Of a stretch of DNA of 64,000 nucleotides, positions 10,057-21,009 are shown piece by piece; within the stretch, counting starts at the first letter, position 1; each line of letters opens with the position of its first letter. Where the stretch lies: positions 186,001-250,000 of the forward strand of contig OX621165.1 in NCBI GenBank assembly GCA_951640195.1, in the 5' to 3' direction. The notes under the pieces are model-generated. The model ran no database searches. It had not been told where the DNA came from and saw only the letters and a program-made list of their open reading frames with translations. A program made the position numbers and the translations under genes. The DNA comes from Porpolomopsis calyptriformis. Taxonomy: Eukaryota > Basidiomycota > Agaricomycetes > Agaricales > Hygrophoraceae.

Positions 10057-10830
10057 ATGTCCACTCGCGACGAAATCCAAGCTCAACTCGCACAGCTCCA
10101 AGTCCTGCTTGAAAATGAAGAACAACGAGAGCGCAAGGAAGCGGAGGAGGCCTGGAGGGCAGAGGAAGAGCGTCAGTTGGCAGAGGAATGACGAGCGGCC
10201 AGAAAGGTGGCCAAGGCTGCAAAAAGGGAGGCAGCAAGGAGGGCAAAGGAGGCGGCTCAAATAGCGGAGCCAGCAGAGCAGGCGGAGATGGCGGCGGAGG
10301 AAAGATCAGGGCAAGAGGCCTTGATCAGATGACCGTAAGTACTTTCTTTTTATCCGCTTTATTCCGGAGTTGACCAGAGTTCGTTTAGGAGGGCTCCGTG
10401 CGAGCCTTGCATCAAGAAAGGGAGCGCAGAGGGGTGTGTGTGGCCGACCGGACAGGGGAAGGCCCGGAGTTGTACCACCTGCCAACGGGTGAAGGCCAAA
10501 TGCTGGGTTGGGGAAGAACCAGCAAAAAGGAAATGCATCCGGAGTACCACGGAGGAACCGGAGCACGGAGGAAAAAGGTGGCAGGGAAATGCGGAGTCGT
10601 TGGAGATGGCGATTTTGAGGGAGGAGCTGCAAGGAGTTCAGGGGGAGATGAGGAAGATGAGGATGGAGATGAAGAGAATGAGGGAGTCCATGGAGAGGAC
10701 TGAGGAGTTGTTAGATGGGGAGTATAAGGATAGTGGAGAAAGCGGAGAAAGTTCGGAGGTGTCGGAGGAATCGGAGATGTCGGAGGAGGAAATGCCCATA
10801 AGGGATGTAGAAATAGTCCCTTTGGAATAG
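10057..10830 (+). pseudogene. Antisense cysteine-rich coiled-coil gene inside inner chromovirus
   Basis: Plus-strand gene between the pol end and the 3' LTR. Exons 10057-10334 and 10389-10830 join in frame across a 54-nt GTAAGT..TTTAG intron. The 239-codon frame starts MSTRDEIQAQLAQLQ, continues as a Glu/Arg/Ala-rich coiled coil, then has a compact cysteine cluster (CEPC, C, CTTC, C with spacing 2-8-12-2-6). This resembles a Zn2Cys6-like DNA-binding fold. A second coiled coil and an acidic Ser/Glu tail follow. Two in-frame TGA codons (45 and 92) have neighbours suggesting former CGA. AATAAA at 10859 serves as polyadenylation signal and abuts the convergent pol end. Similar proteins recur in mushroom genomes from memory, but I cannot name the family. 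Confidence 0.65.
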
Positions 10831-10879
10831 ATAATGAATTTTTTGAATTGAAGTAAAGAATAAATAAGAGCGAAAGAAA

Positions 10880-13800
10880 TCAATAGTCAGGTCCGGGTTT
10901 CTCCGGATAAGTGGAGTGGAACTCCGAGATGAGTTCCGAAGCATGTCCTAGCTCAGTAGCGAGGATCCATGAGGTTTCTTCGTCGGTACCTTCGTAGCCT
11001 TCCCAACGAACCAAATACAATAATTTGCATAAGCGACGCCTATTATCAATTTTCGAGTCTAGGATTTTGGAGATCTCGAACTCCGGTTCTCCGTCTATGA
11101 TTACCGGAGGAGGTGGAGGTTGTACTTGGTTCGGAATCGTATTTGGTGAGGCTGGTTCCAACTGTGATACATGAAAGACAGGATGGATAGCTTTCATGGA
11201 ACTAGGCAAACGGAGAGTATAGGAATGGGTTCCAACTCGGGCAATAACCTCGAAAGGACCTAAGTTCTTCTCCGAGAGTTTCTTGGAGGGTCTGGTAGTT
11301 TGGAAAAACTTGGCCTTTACAAAGGCTTGAGTTCCTATTTCGAAATCAGGGGCTGGAATGCGCTTTAAGTCAGCATAGTGCTGATAACGCTTTTGAGCTT
11401 CGGAGATGGTATTTCGGAGTTCGGAGTGGAGTTCATCCAAATCAACAGCTAGTTCTCTGGCTCGAATGGAAGTAAGGTCACACTCAGGGTGTATGAAATA
11501 TTTGGATGATAACCCTTGTTAGCGAAAAAAGGGGATATCCCAGTAGTAGCGTTTGGAGCGTTGTTATACGCGAATTCCGCAATAGCCAGGAGATGGGACC
11601 AGTTGTCCTGTTGATAGTTACAATACATCCATAGGTATTGCTCCAAGGTTTGATTGACTCATTCAGTTTGTCCGTCACCTTCCAGATGATACCCGGAGGT
11701 AAAATGGAGACGCATGTCAAGGACTTTACCCAATGACTGGAAAAAGTGGGAGACGAACTCCGAGCCTCAGTCACAGGTGACATGTGAGGGAACTCCATGT
11801 TTGGAGAATACATAGACAAGGAAAAGTTGAGCGAGTTGAGGAGCAGTGATGGTGTCGAAGGTTGGTATGAAAATAGCTTGTTTGGAGAATCGATCAACAA
11901 CGACAAGAATAGCGGAGAATTCATCGGAGTTAGGGAGTTGCTCGATGAAATCCATGGAAATGGAATTCCAAGGTTTCTCTGGAATTGGGAGTTGCTTGAG
12001 CAAACCATAAGGTCGATGGCGAGGGACTTTGGACCTAGCGCACATAGTACAGGAGTTACAGTAGTCCTTTACAAAGGTCCGGAGTTCTAGCCATGTGTAT
12101 TCTCATCGGATCAATTCAAGCGTTTTGTTTTGACCGAAATGACCAGCAATTGGATGATCATGTTTCATACGCAAAATTTGAAGTCGTAAGTCATCTACGT
12201 TGGGCACATAGATACGATCATCGTGACGAAGGAAACCAGAAGTGTCGATAGTCCATTGGAGATCGGAGTTGGCATCGGAGTTGGCCTCAGAGTTGGACTC
12301 CGCAACCTTCAGATGCTCCATAGCCACTGGATCATCATGGAGTGAATTCCAAATTTTCAAGTGGAGGGAGTCTACATCCATAATGAATGCAGCCTTTAAC
12401 ACTGGATCCAATAAGGATAAAGCTCGTAGGGATGAAGCCAGTTGCTCCGAGGTAAAAACCGGTCAGAGGTTCTGAGGGTTGATACTGGTGTAGTCGCTAT
12501 CTCCCTCTTTAGGGTTTATGTCATACCAACGTGTTAAGAAGTCCGGTTTTGCTCCGAGTTTTCCAGGGCGAAAACGAATGACCAGATTAAAGCCTGACAA
12601 AAATTCAGACCAACGAGCCTGACGCCGTGACAGGAGTTTGGTCATAGAAAAGTATACCAAATTCTTGTGATCAGTGACAACGTCGACCGGGTCAGAAGAG
12701 CCTTCAAGGTAATGACGCCAGTTGCGAAAACTATCGTGAATGGCTAACAGTTCCTTGTCATGAATATCGTAGTTCAACTCTGGTGGAGTTAAAGTCTGAG
12801 AGTAGAATGCAATGGGATGTAATGATTCATCATCAGCGTAAGTTGACAAGATGCCTGCTATGGCATAATCGGAGGCATCTGTCTCTACTACCAGACGTGA
12901 TCCCGGAGTGAAATTGACAAGAACAGGAGCGGAAGTGAAGGCCCGCTTCAGAGATTCAAATGCGAACTTGCATTGAGTATCGAAATTCCACGGAACGTTT
13001 TTCCGGGTCAGTCATGTAAGCGGAGATACCAATCCCGAGTAGTTATTGATAAAACGCCTATAGAAATTTCCAAAACCTAAGAATGACTGGATATCCTTGA
13101 TTTTCCGTGGTTCCAGCCAATCCAGGATAATTTGAACCTTGGCAGGGTCCATGGTAATTCCACCAGGGGAAAGAATAAATCCAAGGTATTCAATCGTATC
13201 TTAATGAAAGAAACATTTCTCCAGTTTTCTGAAAAGACTGTTAAGTCGGAGTCTTCGGAGTACCTCGCGGACATGTCTCCGGTGATCTGTAATGTTATCC
13301 GAGTAGATAAGGATATCGTCAAGATATACTACAATGGAGATATCGGAGAGGTTGGAGAAAATCTCGTTCATGAAACGTTGAAATGTTGATGGGGCATTGC
13401 ATAGACCTAGGGGCATAACCAAGAATTCGAAAGTACCATACCTGGTATGGAAAGTGGTTTTCCATTCATCCCCTCCCGCGATTCATACATTGAAGTATCC
13501 AATTCATAGATCGATTTTGGTGTAAATATGACCTTTGCTGGCACAGTCCAGGAGATCGGAGATGAGCGGAAGTGGGTAACGATCTTTCTTGGTGATTTTA
13601 TTGATGCCTCGATAGTCCATGCATAAACGTAAGGAACCATCTTTCTTGCGGATGAAAATGATCGGAGCACCGCCCGGAGATCCGGAGGAATGTATCCAAC
13701 CTTTTCTAAGATGCTCATCCAAGAATATACGAAGGGCTTCTTGTTCCGCAACAGAAAGAGAATAGATGCGTCCTAGTGGAGGTGTCGTACCTTCCTCTAG

Positions 13801-14556
13801 CTCAATATGGTGATCGCTGTAACGATGAGGAGGAAGACATTTAGATTTTCCTTCACTGAAAACATCAGCATAGTCATGATATTCCGGAGGAACTTTCGCG
13901 TAAAACACAGGGTCCAGAGGAACATCAGAGATGTCGACAGAACACGCTTTCGCAATATCAGTAGTTTGAAGAACGAATGATTGAGATCCTTCTTGCTTGC
14001 TAGCATGTACAAATGTGGCTGCCGAAATAATGGACACAGGAGGAAGTGAAGTCGGAGCTGGAGTCGGAGCTGGAGGGTCAAGCGGAGTTGCCTCGGAGGG
14101 CATAGGTGTCGACGACGAAGATGAATACATTGGTTTTGGTGTCCCGAATGAAATACTGCTTGTAACCCAGTCAATCAACAGATTGTAGCGGGTAAGCCAG
14201 TTGAATCCAAGAACAGCAGAACAAGATGCATCCAACGGAGTGACCAAAAACTCAATATCTAGAGTTTCTCCAGATGGAAATTGGACAGGGAGGATAACTC
14301 CCACATCAATGGTTCTCCCTTGAGATCCATCAAATAATCGGAGTTGCTTCGGAGGAAGCAGAGATGTTTTGAGCTTGTTTCGATGGACAAAGTCAAAGTC
14401 CAAGAAACAGTGCGTGGATCCTGAATCGATAAGAGTCGGAATAGATAACGAATCGATAAATAAAGTGATCAAAAAGGAATCAGAGCAAGGAACGGAAGCG
14501 TTGAGCTTTACAATAGAAGACGCAGGAACGGTTTCAACGCAGTCCACATTCCGCAT
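10880..14556 (-). pseudogene. Inner chromovirus pol with chromodomain
   Basis: Aspartic protease (TLIDSGSTHCF, about residue 43), RT (KKDGSLRLCMDYRGINKIT, then YLDDILIYS near 13330), and RNase H (VETDASDYAIAGIL, TDHKNLVYF). The integrase has a HPIAGHFGQNKTLELIR zinc-finger region and the core blocks MDFIEQLP, GSEFVSHFF and DGQTE*VNQTLEQ. A chromodomain closes the frame (FEISKILDSK, LYLVRWEGY, about 11080-10930). The long first frame (14556-13504) is open. Beyond it at least seven TGA codons fall where this family has Arg. Confidence 0.85.
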
Positions 14557-14569
14557 CTCATGTGGACTG

Positions 14570-15635
14570 CCTCCTATTTTTCCGGAGCAGCCGGAGGGGC
14601 GCTCGGAATAGGAATAAGGGATTCCTGAGTAGGTGGATCAGCAACAACAGTGGCACGTCCAGAAGCCTTCTTTGAAGCAGAGGAACCAGACTTTGGACAT
14701 TCCTTCGCCATATGACCTGGGGATCCACAAAACATACACAAGTTATTATCCAAACGACATTTTCATTCGGCTGGAGTAAGCTTCCCATCTTTTCCAAGCT
14801 TATCGGAGAGGTCAGGACGCTTCGGAGTTGAGGTAGTCGGAGTGGATTTCATAGGAGTTTTCTTGAAAGTAGAAGGTGTCGTTGGAGTTGAAGGTGGTTT
14901 AGGAGCATTCATCGGAGGTGCAGGAGCACGACCGGAGTCCCGCTCAAGCTCTCCTTTACGTTCCCAATACCTAGCATCAATCATTTGAGCTAACTCCTTC
15001 ATAGCTACCAACGTGGCTAGTTTTCCGACTTGAGACATTTAATCCTTGATTCGATCTGGAAGACCACGGTAAAAGATATGCCACAGTGCTCCAACGTCCC
15101 ATTGGACTTGAACCGCTAGCCTATTGAAGTGCACAATATATTTGGCGATCCGTTGATTATCGAACATCTTCAAAGATTCCAATTCCACTTCGGCAGTTCC
15201 TATTGGATCCAAAGGTCCGAATTGGTCCTGTAACTCGGAGCAGAACTCCGAGAAGTCCGAAAGGAACAATGGAGGGTTAGGAATAGTCTCCAAAAGATAA
15301 GGTTCGAATAAAGATAACGCCATTCCCTTCAGAAATGACATAGCATAATTGACCTTAGCTTCATCAGAAGTAAATGCAGAAGGCCTATCCTTGAAATTCA
15401 ATTGAAGTTGAACCAGGAAAGGTCAGAGTTTCATTGGATCAGAGCCATCGAAAGGATCAGGCTCTCGGACTTTAGATTTTGCGGGTTTAGCTCCAGAAGA
15501 AGCTTGAGCGATGGTGGCAATATTTTGAAAAGCCATGATCAATCTCTCTTCAGCTGTCTCCTGTTCCAGAGCTTCCTGAGCTGGCTGGACTTGAGGTGTC
15601 TCTTCAACCAAAGTTGATGCTTGACCTTGAGTAGT
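14570..15635 (-). pseudogene. Inner chromovirus gag
   Basis: Capsid-like region (RIAKYIVHFNRLAVQVQWD, GLPDRIKD) followed by a Pro/Thr-rich linker and a knuckle of the form CMFCGSPGHMAKEC near 14700-14740. Stops at KL*PF, IKD*MSQ, AE*KCR and EK*EAV. The first and third are TGA at expected Arg positions. Confidence 0.8.
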
Positions 15636-15822
15636 CCGCAGAGTTACGGGTCATAACAGATTTTCTCGATCATGAAAAGCAGTAGGAAGCCTTTCAGATA
15701 TACGCGTAGTCGGAGACACAGGACTTGTTTCGGAGTTGGTCGGAGATAATCGACCTCTAGTTGAAAATCCCGTAAAACGTTCAAGAGTATGTTGTGTCAT
15801 CGTGAATAAAAACCCGAGCTAG

Positions 15823-15833
15823 AGACAGAATAT
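15823..15833 (-). other. Self-complementary primer site, inner chromovirus
   Basis: ATATTCTGTCT on the minus strand, two nt from the LTR. It is the exact complement of AGACAGAATAT at the predicted transcript start inside the same LTR. This is the same architecture as the outer element, with unrelated sequence. Confidence 0.75.
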
Positions 15834-15835
15834 AC

Positions 15836-16090
15836 TGTTATGTCCGAAGTTTCGGAGTTGAATTCGGAGATCGGAAATGGATAAACGACGGGACTTAGTC
15901 GATATTCTGTCTACAGATACAGGAAAAAACGCAGTACTTATATACCTGCTAGATAATTATATCTGAGACATAGTGACGACAGAGGATGTCATAAGTAAGA
16001 AACATGTGAAAAGTACAGAGTGTTCGGAGTTGTCGGAGTAATCGGAGTTCTTCGGAATTCATTGGAGTTCATTGGAACTGGGATGTAACA
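15836..16090 (-). repeat. Inner chromovirus 5' LTR
   Basis: 255 bp. On the minus strand TATATAAG (15944-15937) lies 32 nt before AGACAGAATAT (15912-15902), the predicted transcript start. Nine differences from the left LTR, every one at a CpG. Confidence 0.9.
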
Positions 16091-16095
16091 GTCGT

Positions 16096-16272
16096 AACGA
16101 CTATGGATGAGTCATGTAGATAAGGAGAGTGATGGTAGACTAAATATAGATATGGCTTGGTCACCTTCTATTACTAAGTGGAGCTTGGGTGGCTAAGCGG
16201 TTATTGATGTAAACTGTCTGATGTAAATAGAGATAGACGAGCAAAGGAAAAAGAAAAAATATATCTCTGACA
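16096..16272 (-). repeat. Outer chromovirus 3' LTR, part 2
   Basis: Remaining 177 bp of the left LTR, ending ATCTCTGACA. One C/T difference from the right LTR. A purine-rich tract (GGAGGTGAA on the minus strand) precedes it in element orientation, as expected for plus-strand priming. Confidence 0.9.
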
Positions 16273-16551
16273 TTCACCTCCACAAAAGGGAAATTCGTCC
16301 CGTATTTTGAGAAGACCCTTCGAAGCGAAGGAAGGGTGTCAAGGGGAGGTGTAAAGGGATGGTAGAGGTGGGTAGAGGGGTGATGAGATGGGTGAGCGAT
16401 GAAGAGGAAGGATGAGTGGATAGTTGTCAGATCAAAGACTATCCACTAGGTATACTTTTCCTCAACTCTCCAGTAGATACCACCTTCTCTAACCACACAT
16501 CCAGAAGGGAGGCGTAAGGAATACTGTTTGTTTGGAAACAGCATCTGGTCC

Positions 16552-17244
16552 CTAGGTCACGCCATCATAAACTGGGGGTTGAAGCAGGTGTCCATCTGGG
16601 TCAAACCAGTGGTAATGGCCATCCAACTCCCGGGCACGTCGCAACCAAGTTTCAGCCAGCTCCCTACACATCACAGCATTCTCCTCCAGGTCAAGGATCC
16701 TTTCGTACTTGGCATCCATCATCGAGCGATAGCCATTCCGGGCAGCATAGAGTCGGTCAGCAACGCGATGGATGCAGTGTGAGATGGGGTCTTCGGGGAT
16801 AGTGGGGGTGGTGACGTCAGATTCGACCTGGTCCGGTATAACCATCAAAAGTTGGTGCCCAACTTGGTATGCCTCCAGCCAATCTTCAAGTTGATTCTTC
16901 TTGTCGTCAAAGTCGCTATCCTTGTCGAACGTGTACCAGTGATGGTCATAGTTAAGTTCGCATTGACGTGCTCCAGAGATAAAAGGGACGTAGGTTTCGG
17001 GGCACCCAGATAGGTGCTCGACCTTGGCAAAGGGGAGCCCTCGGTAGTTACGATTTCGTCCCAGCTTGTCAATAGTATCGGTACATCATTTCGGCTTCTT
17101 GAACCGTCGGGTAACCAAGACACTGTCGGACGAGGAAGAGGAGGAAGAAGAATTGGGGGGGAGGTTGGAGGTAGAAGCAGTGGGGTTCCCTCGGGGTGGA
17201 TGCCTCCCAGTCGACTTGCGGGCATAAAGAACTTGGCGGGGCAT
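16552..17244 (-). pseudogene. Extra 3' ORF of outer chromovirus with H3-tail-like N terminus
   Basis: Lies between the chromodomain and the 3' LTR, where envelope or accessory genes sit in some LTR elements. It has 231 codons with a single in-frame TGA at codon 53 (17088-17086), in the context AAA-TGA-TGT, where CGA is the likely ancestor. The first 20 residues contain ARKSTG followed by a PR two residues later. This corresponds to histone H3 residues 7-12 and 16-17. A run of eight Ser and an acidic, Tyr/Trp-rich domain follow, with no transmembrane segment or signal peptide, so it is not an envelope protein. I know of no named family for the rest. The histone-mimic role is inference. Confidence 0.65.
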
Positions 17245-17358
17245 TTTGTGCTTCTTTTGATGATTGTCGGGAAGGGGAAGTCCTTATAGTCGTCGGAGAT
17301 TGAAAAGGAGAAAAAGAGATTTAACGATCATGATGTCGGTAGTATTCGTGAAAGAGAG

Positions 17359-20300
17359 TTAAGTTGCCACTTGAATAGACTTTTCATAGTTCATCAAGAT
17401 GTCTTTTGCGTGCTTGAGGTTCCATTGTGGTTCCCAGGTAGCTGCCTCTATTGGGTAGCCTTTCCACTTGATTAGATATTGTCGGTTTCGTTTTCCTGGG
17501 GTGTGATTCAAGATACGTTCCACTTCATACTCAGGCTCTCCTTCGATCACATCCGGAGGTGGTTGGAGATTGTCATCTTCCTCAATGGGGGGATGGAGAT
17601 TGAGATTCTCCTCTAGAGCTTTGAGTAGCGAAACGTGAAACACGGGGTGGATCCTCCATGACAGCGGTAGCTTTAGTTGGTAAGCCACAGGTGATACTTG
17701 TTTTAGAATTATAAAAGGTCTGAGCCGGCGGACATCCAGTTTCTTCGCGGGCCGGCCAGTTTTCAAATTCTTGGCATCAAGCCAGACCCTTTGTCCTTCA
17801 TAAAACGTGGGTTCCTTTTGACGTTTTCAATTGGCATAGAGCTTCATTGAGTTAGTGGTCTTTTGAAGAGACTCTTCAGCGTTCTCTCTAGCTCTAGTAA
17901 GCTGCACGTAAAACTCATTGGCATCAGGATTTGAGGTTTGGGTTGGAACTGATAAGGGGGTGTGAGGATGTCGACCATATTCAAGCTAGAAGGGGGATTG
18001 GTGAGTGGAGGAATGTTCTCGGTTGTTATAAGCAAACTCCGCCGGGGCTAACCAGTCTTTCCAATCGTCTTGCATGAAGTTAGTGTAGAGCCATACATAC
18101 TGCTCTAACTCTTGATTGGTTCGTTCGGTTTGTCCATCTGTTTGGGGGTGATAGGCGGTAGAAAGCCCAGAAGTGGTTCCTAGGAGTTCGTTCAATGATG
18201 TAGCAAACTTCGATGAGAATTGGGTTCCTCGATCGGTAATGATCTTCTCTGGCCATCCATGGTGCTTCCAAACATGTTCTTGAAATAGCGCAGCAGTTCC
18301 TTTAGCAGACAGGTTTCCAGTTGTTGGGATGAAGTGAGCCCGTTTGGTGAATCTGTCTACCACAACTAGAATGGCATCGAATCCTTTTGAGTTAGGGAGT
18401 TCCACGATAAGATCAGCAGTGATCTGTTGCCACGGTTTAGTAGGAGGGGGTAACGGTTGGAGAAGTCCAGTGGGTTTCTGTGGATAAACCTTGGTCTGTT
18501 GACAAGCAAGGCAGGACTTCATGTAATTGGTGATATCTTGTGGGGCACCTTCCCATGTGTAATTACGGAGGAGCAGTTCCTTCGTCTTCTCAATGCTGGG
18601 ATGGCCACTAGTGGGTGTGTCGTGGGTCAATCGAATAATTTCCATGCGCAAAGATACGTCCTTTGGCACAACTATATGATCTCCAGCATTGCGCACAATG
18701 CCATCTACGTGGGTGTATCCGGAAGAGGGATCTTCAATTTTGGCCATGATCTCGAGGGGTAGGGGGGAATGAAAGCAAAGCTTGGATAAAAAGTTGGGGG
18801 ACGATAAACTGATGATTGCATTGATGAAAAGCGCATTGACAAAAAGTTCTTTTGGCAGAAGGACCTTGTCCTCCACCTCCTCATAAGACTCCGGGTAATG
18901 ATCTGGACGTTTGGAGAGTCCATCAGCCTTATTCTTGATTCTAGGCTGGTAGCTGATTCTGAACCAAAAGTGAGCTAAAAACTCAGACCATCTAGCCTGG
19001 CATCTAGAGAGTTGATGACTGGTCATGAAGTATTGGAGGGACTGGTTGTCAGTCTTGATCATAATGGGTTGCCGTGTCCCTTGTAGGAGGTATCTCCATT
19101 CATTCAAGGCAGATATGATGGCTAAAAGCTCTTGGTCATGGGTGGGGTAATTTCATTCAGCTGGGAGGAGGGTCTTGGAGTAGAAGCCAATGGGATGCTA
19201 ATCTTCTTCATCATTCTCTTTCTGGGTTAAGACTGCACCCAGTGCAACACCAGAGGCATCCGTCTCCAGAAGGTAAGGAAGATTTGGCTTTGGGGTCCTC
19301 AAAACAGGAGCAGAGGTAAGTGCATTCTTGAGGGTATCAAAAGCACATTGTTGCCTAGGGGTCCAAATCCATTCTTGATCCATTCGTAAGAGCTCATTAA
19401 GAGGATGAGCAATCAGGGAGTAATCCTTGATAAACCTTCGCCAAAAGTTGGCAGTGCCAAGGAAGGATTGAAGGTCTCGTTTCTTCTGGGGGATAGGCCA
19501 GGTTCTGATCGCCTCAACCTTCTTGGGGTTAATAGCAATGTGGCCTTTAGAGATCATCATCCCCAGATAAATCACTTCCTTTTTCTCGAACTGGTACTTG
19601 ACAGGTTTGCAGGACAATTGATTCTTCTCCATGATCTCTAGAGTTTGTTCCGTCCAATAGGTGAGTTCAGTAAGGTCCTTTCCCATGATCAAGATATCAT
19701 CAATATAGATGTGGACCTGTTTGGAATCGATAACCTCTTTGAAGAGAACGTCGATCATTCATTGAAAGGAGGCAGGTGAGTTTCGCATTCCAAAGAACAT
19801 GACAGTGGGCTCGAACAGCCCTCGTCGAGTGTTGAAGGCTCCTTTCCATTTGTCTCCTTCTTTGATACGAATATTGTTAAAGCCCCATCAGATATCCATA
19901 ACTGTGAACAGTTCCGCTTCTGATAACTTGGTTTGTTGAATAATCTCAGAGATGAGAGGTAAGGGATAGGCATCTGGGATTGTGTGAGCATTCAGATAGC
20001 GATAGTCTTGGATTGGACGCAGTCCAGCATCTTGTCCTTGGGCATTAACTTCTTCACCTTTGGCAGCAAAGAAGAACGAGGCAGCCTGTTTGGAGTTCGA
20101 TCATTGTATTCATCCACTTGCAAGTTGTTCCTCCAGGAATTCATTCAGCTTTCCTTGTTCGTACTCAGTGAGTTTGTACACCTTTCCGATCTTGGGTCTA
20201 AAGGTAGGTTCGAGATCAATCGCATGGTCAAATTCTGGTCGTCGTGGGGGAAGTTCATCGAAGGTAGTCTTCATAAACACCTTCCAGTGCCTCCAGTATT

Positions 20301-20830
20301 TCTTCGGCACATACTTCTTCATATCTTCCTCCACAGTAGTGGGTCTTGCATGGTCTCCCAGTGAGACCAATCTGATAATCTTGGCATAGGAGTCGCTATT
20401 CAACGTAGAGCCTACTCGCGACACTATCACTCCAGCCTGAGAAGTCTTGGTTGGGGCCACAGTCTGACGTGAAGTCAGTGTTCCAGCCTTCCAGTCAACC
20501 AGGGGATCGTTACATTTGAGCCACGGGTAGCTGAGGATAACCTGTATCATATCTCCTAAATTTGTCACTTCCAAATGGGTTCATTCCCTAGGAAAATCCG
20601 GCATCTCCATCCACAGGTCTACAGCATATTTGATGGGACCTCCTCGGTTGTCTGTCCCATCTGCATTCCACATGGGGATTGGTCCTTCCAATCAATAAAA
20701 AGGGATATCGCGCTCCTACACGAAATTCCAGTTTATAAAGCATCCAGAGGCGCTAGAGTCTATCAATGCACTGGCAGCAATTCGTCTACCAGTGTCTGTG
20801 GTTTCCAACTAAAGGGGTATGGTTAAAGCT
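17359..20830 (-). pseudogene. Outer chromovirus pol with chromodomain
   Basis: In order: an aspartic protease motif LIDSSASG near 20770 (the usual DSG is DSS here), then an RT with YIDDILIMGKD (about 19690). RNase H follows (LETDASGVALGAVL, TDNQSLQYF), then an integrase with an H2C2 zinc finger (HPSIEKTKEL, CLACQQ). The core has D (TADLIVELP), D (TDRGTQFSSKF) and an E-containing AYHPQTDGQTERTNQELEQ block. A C-terminal chromodomain has YEVERILNH, QYLIKWKGYP and TWEPQWNL (about 17530-17380). Premature stops include MDI*WGF, SFQ*MID, AE*NYP and YAN*KRQ, all TGA where Arg is usual, plus TAG in EED*HP and SPF*LE. Confidence 0.85.
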
Positions 20831-21009
20831 TCTTCGCTCGAATCAAGTGCACCAAGAATTTGGGAAATAGATTGCATAGGGGTAGTGGTACACATAGAAA
20901 AGGAGTCTGCAATACACGAGCTATTGTCCGGACTGTTCAAAAACCCTGTTTCTCCAAAGCTCTCTTCAGCTCTTCTTTCCTCCTAGGCTCCCAGTTGACG
21001 ATACCACAC

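Larger units (their letters stand above)
9633..16090 (-). mobile_element. Inner Ty3/gypsy chromovirus
   Basis: Flanked by GTCAT (9628-9632) and GTCGT (16091-16095), a 5-bp duplication whose one mismatch is itself a CpG change. 255-bp LTRs (TGTTATGTCC..TGTAACA) enclose gag and pol on the minus strand and a separate plus-strand gene at 10057-10830. Its sequence is strongly enriched in TCGGAGTT-type words. Many stops make it inactive. Confidence 0.9.

Noticed and set aside
16310..16345. Imperfect hairpin ACCCTTCG/CGAAGG..GGGT near the 3' LTR
   Set aside because: Short, with no evidence beyond chance in a purine-rich region.
16552..17244. Envelope gene in the outer retrotransposon
   Set aside because: Right position, but no signal peptide, membrane anchor or cysteine pattern; the N terminus is histone-tail like.
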